Source: an uncultured Saprospiraceae bacterium (GTDB lineage: Bacteria; Bacteroidota; Bacteroidia; Chitinophagales; Saprospiraceae). From it: DNA of 44,525 bases. The notes beneath the pieces were generated by a model. That model searched no databases, was not told the DNA's origin, and saw only the letters and a list, made by a program, of their open reading frames with translations. Positions within the stretch are counted from its first letter, which is position 1. The number at the start of each line of letters is the position of its first letter. The stretch is taken from positions 1-44,525 of the forward strand of contig CALISO010000004.1 in the NCBI GenBank assembly GCA_938041445.1, written 5' to 3'. This document shows positions 17,206 to 24,935 of this stretch, piece after piece. Made by a program: the position numbers and the translations under genes.

Positions 17206-18407
17206 GATCGTTCGTCTTTACTTTCTTCAAAGACATACCTTAAGATGTCAATTTCAATGTCTGTAAGTCTGAGATTACGGCGCTGCATAGATCTATTGAT
17301 TGTATCCATTGCTTTTTCGAACTTGTACGTTTCAAATCCTTCACTTCCACCCCATCCAAATGACGGAACAAACTTTGGCGGAAAATCACTGCCAAATAGA
17401 TTACAAGAGACACCAATCACACTTCCGGTATTAAACATAGAGTTGATACCAGTTTTAGAATGATCCCCGAGTATCATGCCACAAAATTGCAGTCCAGTTA
17501 GTTCAAACTCACCGCTTCCATATTGGTAGGCCTTGACCTCTGCATAGTTGTTCTTCAAGTTAGAACAATTGGTGTCTGCACCTAGGTTACACCATTCTCC
17601 GATAACAGAATCACCGAGATAACCATCATGTGCCTTGCTACAATATCCTTGAAAAACAGCATTCTTCACCTCTCCGCCAACCTTACAGTATGGACCAAGT
17701 GTAGTTCCTTGATAGATCTTGGCTCCGACTTTGACAACTGCATTATCACCGATAGAGACAGGACCCTTTATCACTGCATTCTCAAGCACTTTAGCATCCT
17801 TACCTATATAGATAGGTCCATCTGACGCATTCAATATGGCGAAGTCTACTTTAGCTCCTTCTTCAATGAAAATGTTCTCTAGTCCGTAGTATCTATTGGT
17901 ATCATTAAGTTTCTGAGATTTTCTATTCTTGGTGATCAAGTCAAAATCATTTGCAATCTCGCTAGCATTTCGCAAGAATATATCTTGAGGTCTTTCTATA
18001 AAGACAAGATCTCGTTGATCATAAGATGAAATATCGATAATCTCCATATCATCAATATCGATATCATAAGTCTCAACATTGAATTGACTTCTAGACAACA
18101 TCCCTCCGATGAAGGTATCATTGTACAGCAATCCTTGATTTGGCTTAAGTCGATTGAGAAGACTGATCACATTGGCATTGGGAAGAAGTCTACTATTGAT
18201 AGCAATATTGGTTGCTTCCAAAGACAACTTATACTTATGTGAGAGATAGTCATTGGTAATGTATCCATAACTCTGTGCTTGATAAAGTGTCTTCCACTTC
18301 TCAGCAATAGTCAAGGTACCAAGTCTAAGCTCGCAAGCAGGCTTGAGATACGTCAGTGGGAGTAGCGACTTCCACTTATCATCGTCGAAGAAAATCAGAT
18401 GCGCCAC
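17190..18407 (-). CDS. GlmU-like putative sugar-nucleotidyltransferase / left-handed beta-helix protein
   Basis: 405 residues. The N-terminal part (LIFFDDDKWKSLLPLTYLKP, ELRLGTLTIAEKW) resembles the divergent nucleotidyltransferase-like domain of Bacteroidota GlmU-like proteins. The C-terminal part (about 185-345) is a left-handed parallel beta-helix of hexapeptide repeats (IYIGKDAKVLENAVIKGPVS and IGDNAVVKVG). The canonical GlmU signature LxGGxGTRM at the N-terminus is missing, so the transferase activity is uncertain. The start is GTG at 18407. It probably shares a transcript with the two genes downstream. True substrate unknown. Confidence 0.78.
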   Translation of the reverse strand: MAHLIFFDDDKWKSLLPLTYLKPACELRLGTLTIAEKWKTLYQAQSYGYITNDYLSHKYKLSLEATNIAINSRLLPNANVISLLNRLKPNQGLLYNDTFIGGMLSRSQFNVETYDIDIDDMEIIDISSYDQRDLVFIERPQDIFLRNASEIANDFDLITKNRKSQKLNDTNRYYGLENIFIEEGAKVDFAILNASDGPIYIGKDAKVLENAVIKGPVSIGDNAVVKVGAKIYQGTTLGPYCKVGGEVKNAVFQGYCSKAHDGYLGDSVIGEWCNLGADTNCSNLKNNYAEVKAYQYGSGEFELTGLQFCGMILGDHSKTGINSMFNTGSVIGVSCNLFGSDFPPKFVPSFGWGGSEGFETYKFEKAMDTINRSMQRRNLRLTDIEIDILRYVFEESKDERSWENA

Positions 18408-18435
18408 TCAAGTGTATTAAGGTGTGATTATAAAA

Positions 18436-18747
18436 TTACTCAGCTGCAGGTGCTTCAGCCTCTTGAGCTTCTGCTGCAGGTTCATCGCCTTTTCTCTTGG
18501 AGAACTTTGCAAATTTCTTGTTGAACTTATCAATACGTCCAGCAGTATCTACAAACTTCATCTTACCAGTGAAAAACGGATGTGACTTATTGGAAATTTC
18601 CAACTTGATCAAAGGATACTCATTACCATCATCCCAAGTGATTACATCTCTTGTATTAGCACAAGATTTACCTAGAAATGTCTCATCATTTGATAAGTCT
18701 TTGAAGACTACTAATCTATAACTTTCTGGGTGTATGCCTTTTTTCAT
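18436..18747 (-). CDS. rpmE2: 50S ribosomal protein L31 type B
   Basis: The core MKKGIHPESYRLVVFKDLSN and the segment SHPFFTGKMKFVDTAGRIDKF are typical of L31, and the absence of CxxC zinc ligands marks it as type B. At 103 residues it is longer than usual (about 80-90) because of a C-terminal Ala/Glu-rich tail. The tail lies on the side where other Bacteroidota L31 proteins also carry low-complexity extensions. An exact TAnnTTTG element precedes it. It is the first gene of the minus-strand run 15853-18747. Confidence 0.95.
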   Translation of the reverse strand: MKKGIHPESYRLVVFKDLSNDETFLGKSCANTRDVITWDDGNEYPLIKLEISNKSHPFFTGKMKFVDTAGRIDKFNKKFAKFSKRKGDEPAAEAQEAEAPAAE

Positions 18748-18772
18748 TGTACACTAATTTTAAATAGGAGTG

Positions 18773-18780
18773 CAAAGATA
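18773..18780 (-). promoter_or_regulatory. Putative -7 element for rpmE2
   Basis: The minus strand reads TATCTTTG, exactly TAnnTTTG, 25 bp upstream of the ATG in a very AT-rich 132-bp gap. A partial -33 match (TTTC) lies 24 bp further upstream. Confidence 0.5.
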
Positions 18781-18879
18781 GGTGTTTTCTATTATTTATT
18801 TATAGAAATTATTAAAATGGTTTTTAGAGTAGTTATTTGGTGTGATCACTAAGCGAATATAATCATAGCCTTAACTTAC

Positions 18880-20364
18880 TTACTTGAGCTTACTCAAGAA
18901 TTCTTCTGCAGCATCAAGATGTCCTCGTTGCTTTTCAGGAGCCATTTTATCATACATACGGATTAACATTCCAAGCCTAGGGTTAGAAAGGAAAAAGTCT
19001 CGATGGATATGCATAAATCTCCAAAATAGTCCATCCCACTTAGCTTGCCAATCGCCTTTGGAATAGTTACTCATTTTTAGGATATAGTTACTTCCACTGA
19101 TATAGGGTTTGGTAGCAACAAGTCCTCCATCTGCAAATTGACTCATTCCATACACATTTGGTACCATTACCCAATCATAGGCATCGATGAATAGCTCCAT
19201 AAACCATCGGTATACCTCATCAGGATCAATCTCGCAGAGTAACATAAAGTTACCCAAGATCATTAACCGCTCTATATGGTGACAATACCCGGTCTCAAGC
19301 ACTTTCTTAATTGTGTTATCAAATGGTAATATTCCAGTGGTACCATCATAGAAAGACTGTGGTAGCTTATTCTTAAATCCCCAATAGTTTGTTGTTCGTT
19401 GCTTACGACCAGTTGCTGTGTACATTCCTCGTATATACTCTCTCCAACCTATCACTTGCCTAATAAATCCTTCTAAAGTATTTAGTGGGATGTCATGCTT
19501 TAGCTTAGATGAATAATCCAATACGGTATCTATAATATATTGTGGAGTTAGCAACCCTATGTTGAGCATTGGTGTCAACACTCCATGGTGTAGAATCAGA
19601 TCTCCCATCGTAATGGCATCTTCATAGACACCAAACTCTTGGAATCGTTCTACTAGGAAGGCATCCAACCATAATTTTGCTTCTTCAAATGTTGTCGGGT
19701 AATACTGTCGTGTGGGTTCATTGCCTTGTGGCTTGAGTTTACTATCCTTAATCTCAAAAATCGCTTTATCAAAATACTTGTCCTTCTTTGGGAATGTGAC
19801 TATTGGTGGGATCTTCTTTCTAGGATACTTTTTTCGGTTTTCGGCATCAGTGCTCCATTTACCGCCTTCTGGTTCTCCATTGTCATCTATAAGAATATTC
19901 AGTTTCTTTCGCTGCTTCTTGTACCAGTCAGCATGCAAGTATCGCTTACGATCTTTATGAAAGTATTCTGATATCTCTTCACGAGAATTAAAAAACATTG
20001 GTGACTCATACACAGTTGTTTCAATGCCTAATTTTTCGCAAGTCTCTTCAATCCTAGATTGTAAATAATCATCTACAGGATCTATGTAGTGTATAGCATA
20101 CAAGCCCTTCGCATCCAGGGCCTTGATTAACTCACGAACATCTGACTCTTTGTCTTCAGCTGAAATATACTTGACCTTCGTGTTGCTGCCTTTAAGGTAG
20201 TCTTGATAGTGAAGCATTGTTTGCTTGTGATAAAGGAGCTTCTGCCAATGGAAATCATACTGAGAAAAAAAAAGATACTCTTCTATGATATAAGATGTAC
20301 CCTCTATACTAGTAAGTGGGCTATCCTCAAATAGTTGGTGTGGAAAGATGAGTTTTGCAATCAT
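18880..20364 (-). CDS. Cryptochrome/photolyase family protein (FeS-BCP-related, apparently lacking the Fe-S cysteines)
   Basis: 494 residues. N-terminal Rossmann-like antenna domain starting MIAKLIFPHQLFED and a C-terminal FAD-binding helical domain containing IRQVIGWREYIRGMY, GYCHHIERLMILGNFMLL and VPNVYGMSQFADGG, the signature of the prokaryotic (6-4) photolyase/cryptochrome group (PhrB, CryB). Members with an iron-sulfur cluster have a Cys before the HHIERLM segment and a CxxC plus a further Cys after the YILKMSNY segment. Here the latter region reads YSKGDWQAKWDGLFWRF with no Cys, so no cluster is expected. Role: light-dependent DNA repair or light signalling; the two cannot be told apart here. 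It lies 5 bp behind a DUF2256 gene, clearly in one operon. Confidence 0.88.
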   Translation of the reverse strand: MIAKLIFPHQLFEDSPLTSIEGTSYIIEEYLFFSQYDFHWQKLLYHKQTMLHYQDYLKGSNTKVKYISAEDKESDVRELIKALDAKGLYAIHYIDPVDDYLQSRIEETCEKLGIETTVYESPMFFNSREEISEYFHKDRKRYLHADWYKKQRKKLNILIDDNGEPEGGKWSTDAENRKKYPRKKIPPIVTFPKKDKYFDKAIFEIKDSKLKPQGNEPTRQYYPTTFEEAKLWLDAFLVERFQEFGVYEDAITMGDLILHHGVLTPMLNIGLLTPQYIIDTVLDYSSKLKHDIPLNTLEGFIRQVIGWREYIRGMYTATGRKQRTTNYWGFKNKLPQSFYDGTTGILPFDNTIKKVLETGYCHHIERLMILGNFMLLCEIDPDEVYRWFMELFIDAYDWVMVPNVYGMSQFADGGLVATKPYISGSNYILKMSNYSKGDWQAKWDGLFWRFMHIHRDFFLSNPRLGMLIRMYDKMAPEKQRGHLDAAEEFLSKLK

Positions 20365-20369
20365 GAGGA

Positions 20370-20519
20370 TTAGGACTTGGATGCGGACTTAGGTTTATTC
20401 CTACGGCACCTTTCACTACAATACTTGACAGAGTCCCAATTCTTTTCCCACTTTTTACGCCAATTAAAGGGAAGATTACAGACTGGACAGATTTTTTCTG
20501 GAAGGTGCTCCTTTTTCAC
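20370..20519 (-). CDS. DUF2256 zinc-ribbon mini-protein
   Basis: A 49-codon gene. It starts at GTG 20519 ([20 protein letters not shown]) and continues with [20 protein letters not shown], ending in a Lys/Ser-rich tail. CPVC and CSERC give four cysteines for one zinc, and the W-x3-W-x3-W spacing is the DUF2256 hallmark. A stop codon lies in frame 36 bases upstream of the GTG, and no ATG lies between. The stop is 5 bp before the photolyase ATG. DUF2256 genes are often found next to cryptochrome/photolyase genes; their function is unknown. Confidence 0.88.
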   Translation of the reverse strand: MKKEHLPEKICPVCNLPFNWRKKWEKNWDSVKYCSERCRRNKPKSASKS

Positions 20520-20682
20520 ACAAGTGTAAAAAGATTCTGTAGCAAATTGTTTTCAACAGCTTTAGTTAATCTATTATTGAATATCACCCAATTAGATTCT
20601 ATGTGACCAAAGTGATAATAATTGCAGTAACAATAGTTGTCAACACAAGTATCATATCCCAAATAAAATACAATGACTTAGA
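20520..20682. other. Intergenic region between divergent DUF2256 and the aromatic operon promoter
   Basis: AT-rich, no convincing reading frame. It should contain the promoter of the DUF2256-photolyase pair on the minus strand, but I found no exact TAnnTTTG there. Short inverted repeats (for example GACTT at 20675-20679 with AAGTC at 20689-20693, around the -33 region of the pheA promoter) are too short to interpret. Confidence 0.4.
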
Positions 20683-20714
20683 ATTGCGAAGTCGCTAGGT
20701 TAATAGTACATTTG
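20683..20714 (+). promoter_or_regulatory. Promoter of the aromatic amino-acid operon
   Basis: ATTG (20683-20686, near-consensus -33) is spaced 20 bp from TACATTTG (20707-20714), an exact TAnnTTTG. This is the best promoter match in the window. Transcription should start about five to seven bases later, almost at the leader ATG at 20722, so the leader mRNA would be nearly leaderless (inference). Confidence 0.65.
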
Positions 20715-20721
20715 AATAGAT

Positions 20722-20784
20722 ATGAACACAAATTTTACAACATATAGCTACTTTGGATTCTTCTACTATCTGGAAGAACACTAG
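20722..20784 (+). CDS. Phe/Tyr-rich leader peptide of the aromatic operon attenuator (pheL-like)
   Basis: A 20-codon frame from ATG 20722 to TAG 20784 with residues MNTNFTTYSYFGFFYYLEEH. Eight of twenty residues are the end products of the downstream pathway: Phe at 5, 11, 13, 14 and Tyr at 8, 10, 15, 16. The last run F-F-Y-Y lies just before the stop. Such a peptide is a sensor, not a product: scarcity of charged tRNA-Phe or tRNA-Tyr would stall the ribosome here. It is directly after a promoter and before a terminator and pheA. Confidence 0.85.
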   Translation: MNTNFTTYSYFGFFYYLEEH

Positions 20785-20826
20785 GCTCATTGATTGTAAA
20801 AAACTATATAAACAACGAAGAGTCTG
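20782..20826 (+). promoter_or_regulatory. Candidate antiterminator hairpin
   Basis: TAGGCTCATTG (20782-20792) can pair with CGAAGAGTCTG (20816-20826): ten of eleven positions pair, counting three G-U and one A-A mismatch. The first strand begins at the leader stop codon and shares AGGCTC with the terminator's right arm; the second is the terminator's left arm. A ribosome stalled at the F-F-Y-Y codons would leave the first strand free, while one at the stop codon would cover it. A second possible partner for the left arm is TTTGGATTCTTC at 20752-20763 (12 pairs with three G-U). Confidence 0.65.
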
Positions 20827-20850
20827 AATACCATCAGGCTCTTTTTTTTT
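20818..20850 (+). terminator. Attenuator terminator upstream of pheA
   Basis: AAGAGTCTGA pairs with TCAGGCTCTT (10 bp, one G-U) around a 6-nt loop and is followed by T8-9. It ends 16 bp before the pheA ATG and downstream of the operon promoter, so it would stop all transcription of the operon unless prevented. Confidence 0.88.
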
Positions 20851-20866
20851 GGAATAAACTATCACA

Positions 20867-21733
20867 ATGTCAACAGTAAATATCTACATACAAGGTTATC
20901 CAGGATCGTTCCATCACGGAGTAGCCAACAGATACTTTCATCAAGCCATCAAAATCATCCCTTGCGATAACTTTGAGCAATTGGGAAAGCTGTTAGCCAA
21001 TGGTAGCCAAGAAGACTATGCCGTTATGGCAATTGAAAATTCAATAGCTGGGACTATATTACCAAACTACCGGATCCTCAGAGAGTATAATCTTAATGTC
21101 ATCGGAGAGATCTATTCTCGAATAGAAATGCAGCTGATGGCGCTTCCTGGTGAAGATTTATCGACTATCAATGAAGTACGATCGCATCATATGGCCATCA
21201 AGCAATGTTATAATTACCTACATCAATATCCTGACTTAAGACTTGTAGATTGTGAGGATACTGCGCTTGCAGCAAAAGAAATCAAAGAATATGAATTAAA
21301 AGGAGTTGCTTGCATTGCAAGTAAGCAAGCCGCGGAGTTATATGGACTCAATGTTATCGCAGCATCGATAGAAGACATTGAACTTAACTATACCAGATTC
21401 TTCATATTGAAAAAACATAGTGTGGAAGTCACGACCGCTAATAAAGCTTCAATATGGATAAGACTTGAAGATTCCCCAGGTAGTTTATTGAAAGTATTAC
21501 AGGTTTTAGAATTCGCAAATATCAATATGTCCAAGCTGCAATCCTACCCTGTCCTCGGACAATTTTCAGAGTATTACTTTCATATGGATCTTGAATTTGA
21601 AGATATAAAACAATATCATTTGGCGATGTCTCAAATTGAGTCCCTAACAATCCAGCTCCGTCAATTAGGTATCTATAAGAAGGCTGACATCTCAGCAGTA
21701 TTCAAGAATCAGCTCAACGAATACCTAGTATGA
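20867..21733 (+). CDS. pheA: Prephenate dehydratase with ACT domain
   Basis: Converts prephenate to phenylpyruvate in Phe synthesis. 288 residues: catalytic part with YPGSFHHGVA, AIENSIAGTI and the signature NYTRFFIL (the Thr-Arg-Phe motif), then a C-terminal ACT domain (about 195-275; DSPGSLLKVLQVLEFANINMSKLQS). The usual ESRP Phe-binding motif reads QSYP, so allosteric response may differ. There is no fused chorismate mutase; that activity is on the last gene of the operon. The stop overlaps the next start (ATGA). Regulation: attenuator immediately upstream. Confidence 0.95.
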   Translation: MSTVNIYIQGYPGSFHHGVANRYFHQAIKIIPCDNFEQLGKLLANGSQEDYAVMAIENSIAGTILPNYRILREYNLNVIGEIYSRIEMQLMALPGEDLSTINEVRSHHMAIKQCYNYLHQYPDLRLVDCEDTALAAKEIKEYELKGVACIASKQAAELYGLNVIAASIEDIELNYTRFFILKKHSVEVTTANKASIWIRLEDSPGSLLKVLQVLEFANINMSKLQSYPVLGQFSEYYFHMDLEFEDIKQYHLAMSQIESLTIQLRQLGIYKKADISAVFKNQLNEYLV

Positions 21734-22878
21734 TCAATCCAAGTAATAGAGTATCAGGAGTTAGGAGCTACTACTTTGCAAGGAAACTGAAAGAGATAGC
21801 AGAACTGCGTGCCTCTGGTATAGATGTTATCAACCTAGGTATTGGAAGTCCTGATATGCTACCTCCAAAGGAAGCCATTGATGGCCTGATCAATGGTCTG
21901 TCTGAAGATCGAGCTCATCAATATCAATCATATTATGGGTTGGTAGAGTTGAGAGAAGCGTTTGAGTCATTTTATGAGGAGCATTATCAAGTCTCTATCA
22001 ATGGTGCAGATAACATCTTACCATTGATCGGTTCGAAGGAAGGAATTATGCACATCAGTATGGCCTACCTTAATCCAGGTGATGAAGTCCTTGTCCCCAA
22101 TCCTGGCTATCCTGCTTATCATATGTGTGCAAAGCTAGCTGGTGCTATACCGAGATGTTACTCCTTGTCAAGTGATAATAATTGGCAGATTGATTTAGAA
22201 GCATTAAAGCAGCAAGACTTGACCAGGGTCAAAATCCTATGGATTAATTCTCCACATATGCCTACAGGTGCCGTTTCCAGTACTGAAGAGTTACAAGCTG
22301 TTGTGCAATTTGGCCGAGACCATAATATCTTGATTTGCCATGATAATCCTTATGCCTTTATTCTAAATGATCATCCCCAAAGTATCTTCAACGTTTGCAC
22401 TATCGAAGACAACGTACTAGAGTTGACTTCACTAAGTAAGTCTCATCATATGTCTGGTTGGAGAGTAGGTGCATTAGTTGGCAAGTCTGAGTTACTAGAC
22501 CCTGTTATCAGATTTAAGAGTAATATGGATTCTGGTATGTTCAAGCCGATACAACTTGCTGCTGCAAATGCTTTAGGTGTTAAACAACATTGGTATGATA
22601 CCATTAATACAGAATATCAGCATAGAAGAACGGTCGCCTATCAGATACTAGATTCGGTCAATTGTGAATACTCAACTGATGCAGCAGGAATGTTTGTTTG
22701 GGCCAAAGTCAAAGGTGAATCCGGTGAAGCATTATCGGATAGATTATTGATGGATGTAGGTGTCTTCTTGACACCTGGGATAGTATTTGGTACTCAAGGA
22801 GAATCTTATATCAGATTATCCCTATGTAGTCCAGTAGATTTATTAACTAAAGCACTTAACCGCATAAGCACACTTTAA
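21730..22878 (+). CDS. PLP-dependent class I/II aminotransferase, probably aromatic
   Basis: 382 residues of the aspartate-aminotransferase fold. Family landmarks: GIGSPDMLPP near the start, NPGYPAYHM, INSPHMPTG, and the PLP-lysine segment SLSKSHHMSGWRVGAL. Between pheA and tyrA it most likely transaminates phenylpyruvate and 4-hydroxyphenylpyruvate to Phe and Tyr, or prephenate to arogenate; sequence alone does not decide. Start ATG overlaps the pheA stop by four bases and the stop overlaps the tyrA ATG by one. Confidence 0.88.
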   Translation: MINPSNRVSGVRSYYFARKLKEIAELRASGIDVINLGIGSPDMLPPKEAIDGLINGLSEDRAHQYQSYYGLVELREAFESFYEEHYQVSINGADNILPLIGSKEGIMHISMAYLNPGDEVLVPNPGYPAYHMCAKLAGAIPRCYSLSSDNNWQIDLEALKQQDLTRVKILWINSPHMPTGAVSSTEELQAVVQFGRDHNILICHDNPYAFILNDHPQSIFNVCTIEDNVLELTSLSKSHHMSGWRVGALVGKSELLDPVIRFKSNMDSGMFKPIQLAAANALGVKQHWYDTINTEYQHRRTVAYQILDSVNCEYSTDAAGMFVWAKVKGESGEALSDRLLMDVGVFLTPGIVFGTQGESYIRLSLCSPVDLLTKALNRISTL

Positions 22879-23717
22879 TGATTAACGTCAGCATCATCGG
22901 ACTTGGACTCATCGGTGGATCTATTGCAAAGGATCTAATCACCCAACTCAACATTAATGTCATCGGTGTAGATAATAATAAAGCACATTGTAAACTGGCG
23001 CAAGAGTTAAAGCTTGTCAATGAAGTGCAACCTTTGTCGATAGCAATTCAGAAATCTGATTTTATCATTATTGCTATCCCAGTTGATGCAATAGAAGATT
23101 TACTACCTAGCATTCTGGATCCCATTAATAATGAACAGATAGTAATTGACGTAGGGTCAACTAAAACTGCAATATGCAAGGCGGTAGAAAATCATCCAAA
23201 CAGGAAAAGATTTGTAGCAGCTCATCCATTAGCCGGAACTGAATTCAGTGGTCCAGAAGCGGCTCTTACTGGCCTATTCAGAGGTAACAAATGTATCATC
23301 TGCGATCAAGAACAATCAAGCGAAGATGCTGTAGAATCAACTGCCAAACTCTTTAATAGTATCGGTATGGAGATGCATTATCAGTCCAGCGTATCACATG
23401 ACAAGCACCTGGCCTATGTCTCACACTTATCTCACATTACTTCATTTACCCTGAGTCTGACAGTGCAAGATATCATGAAAGATGAATCACAAATCCTCAA
23501 TCTCGCTAGCACTGGATTTGCAAGTACTGTGAGATTAGCTAAGAGTAGCCCACAAACATGGAGACCAATATTCAGCAAAAACAAACAACACTTGAGTCTA
23601 GCAATAGATGAATATATAAGGCACCTAGAAACCTTCAAGCAATCGCTAGAAACAGATAATGAAGGAAAGAGTGAAGAATTAATGACTCAAGCAAATAAGA
23701 TTAAAACATTATTGTAA
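22878..23717 (+). CDS. tyrA: Prephenate dehydrogenase
   Basis: Oxidative decarboxylation of prephenate (or arogenate) for Tyr synthesis. The N-terminal NAD(P)-binding loop is VSIIGLGLIGGSIAKDL. Further family segments are VIDVGSTKTAIC, AAHPLAGTEFSGPEAA and VSHDKHLAYVSHLSHI, which includes the catalytic His region. 279 residues, no chorismate mutase or ACT domain. Start ATG overlaps the preceding stop by one base (TAATG), so expression is coupled. Confidence 0.93.
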   Translation: MINVSIIGLGLIGGSIAKDLITQLNINVIGVDNNKAHCKLAQELKLVNEVQPLSIAIQKSDFIIIAIPVDAIEDLLPSILDPINNEQIVIDVGSTKTAICKAVENHPNRKRFVAAHPLAGTEFSGPEAALTGLFRGNKCIICDQEQSSEDAVESTAKLFNSIGMEMHYQSSVSHDKHLAYVSHLSHITSFTLSLTVQDIMKDESQILNLASTGFASTVRLAKSSPQTWRPIFSKNKQHLSLAIDEYIRHLETFKQSLETDNEGKSEELMTQANKIKTLL

Positions 23718-23746
23718 TCAACCCTAACGACTAATTATAACATCGT

Positions 23747-24826
23747 ATGAAACAAGCAATTCAAAAAACATGGCTTACAAGAACTAAGCGACCTATCGTA
23801 ATCGCTGGACCTTGTAGTGCAGAAAGTGAAACACAGGTAATTGAAACTGCAAAGAGGTTGAAAAAAACTGGCAAAGTTGATATTTACAGGTCTGGCATAT
23901 GGAAACCAAGAACAAGGCCTAACTCATTCGAAGGTGTGGGGGTTGTTGGACTCCCTTGGTTAAAGAGAGTAAAAGATGAAATTGGATTCCCAGTAACAAT
24001 CGAAGTAGCTAAGGCGTCTCATGTTGAGCAAGCTCTAAGTTTTGGGATGGACATCCTATGGATAGGTGCTCGTACGACTGTCAATCCATTCGCCGTACAG
24101 GAAATAGCTGATGCACTTAAGGGAGTAGATATACCAGTATTAGTGAAGAATCCTATCAATCCAGATGTAGCTCTGTGGATAGGCGGTATAGAGAGACTTG
24201 AAAAAGCTGGAATAACAGAAATCGGTGCAATACACAGAGGGTTTTCTAATCATGGAGAGAAGTACTACCGCAATAGGCCCCAATGGCACATTGCATTAGA
24301 GTTCAGAAATCAACGTCCAGACCTTCCCCTTATCAATGATCCGAGTCACATCTGTGGAAGAAGGGACATACTTCAAGATGTCAGTCAAAAGGCTATGGAT
24401 CTCGACTTTGATGGCCTAATGATAGAGTCTCATATTGACCCAGACAATGCATGGAGTGATGCTAAGCAGCAGATTACACCTGAGGTGCTAGGAGCTATGA
24501 TCACTGAGATGGCACTCAGAGAAGACTTTGAAGATTCACTGCCTATACAAGGAGAACTAGACTATCTGAGACAGGAGATAAATCACCTCGACGATGAACT
24601 GATAAATCTTCTAGGGAATAGAATGAATGTTGCAAGAAAGATTGGTAGCTACAAGAAAGAAAACAATATGACTATCTATCAACCTAAGCGATGGAAGAAT
24701 ATCTTAAGCAAAGGATCAAAACTTGCGGAGGCAAATTCACTCAGCACCGAATTTATCAAAAAATTGTTTGATGCAATCCATATAGAAAGTATCAATCAAC
24801 AAGAAGAAGTATTCAAGTCTAAGTAA
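23747..24826 (+). CDS. Bifunctional 3-deoxy-7-phosphoheptulonate synthase / chorismate mutase
   Basis: 359 residues. The N-terminal DAHP synthase domain of the KDO8P-synthase-like class (about 1-265) has IVIAGPCSAESETQVIETA, YRSGIWKPRTRPNSFEG and DPSHICGRRD. The C-terminal AroQ chorismate mutase helices (about 270-359) have LDYLRQEINHLDDELINLL and NRMNVARKIGSYKKENN. The fusion makes both the entry step of the shikimate pathway and the chorismate-to-prephenate branch step; the mutase supplies the two prephenate enzymes encoded upstream. Gap to tyrA is 29 bp, and a terminator follows at 24883. Confidence 0.95.
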   Translation: MKQAIQKTWLTRTKRPIVIAGPCSAESETQVIETAKRLKKTGKVDIYRSGIWKPRTRPNSFEGVGVVGLPWLKRVKDEIGFPVTIEVAKASHVEQALSFGMDILWIGARTTVNPFAVQEIADALKGVDIPVLVKNPINPDVALWIGGIERLEKAGITEIGAIHRGFSNHGEKYYRNRPQWHIALEFRNQRPDLPLINDPSHICGRRDILQDVSQKAMDLDFDGLMIESHIDPDNAWSDAKQQITPEVLGAMITEMALREDFEDSLPIQGELDYLRQEINHLDDELINLLGNRMNVARKIGSYKKENNMTIYQPKRWKNILSKGSKLAEANSLSTEFIKKLFDAIHIESINQQEEVFKSK

Positions 24827-24882
24827 GTGCACATTTGAAGAGCAATCACAAGGAAGCTTATGTTAGCAATTTAAGAAGTAAG

Positions 24883-24915
24883 CAGAACATTGATTTATAA
24901 TCAGTGTTCTGTTTT
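24883..24915 (+). terminator. Terminator of the aromatic operon
   Basis: CAGAACATTGATT pairs with AATCAGTGTTCTG (13 bp, one G-U, 3-nt loop) and is followed by four T. It ends the five-gene unit including the leader peptide. Confidence 0.85.
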
Positions 24916-24935
24916 GTATAAACTCAAATCTAATT

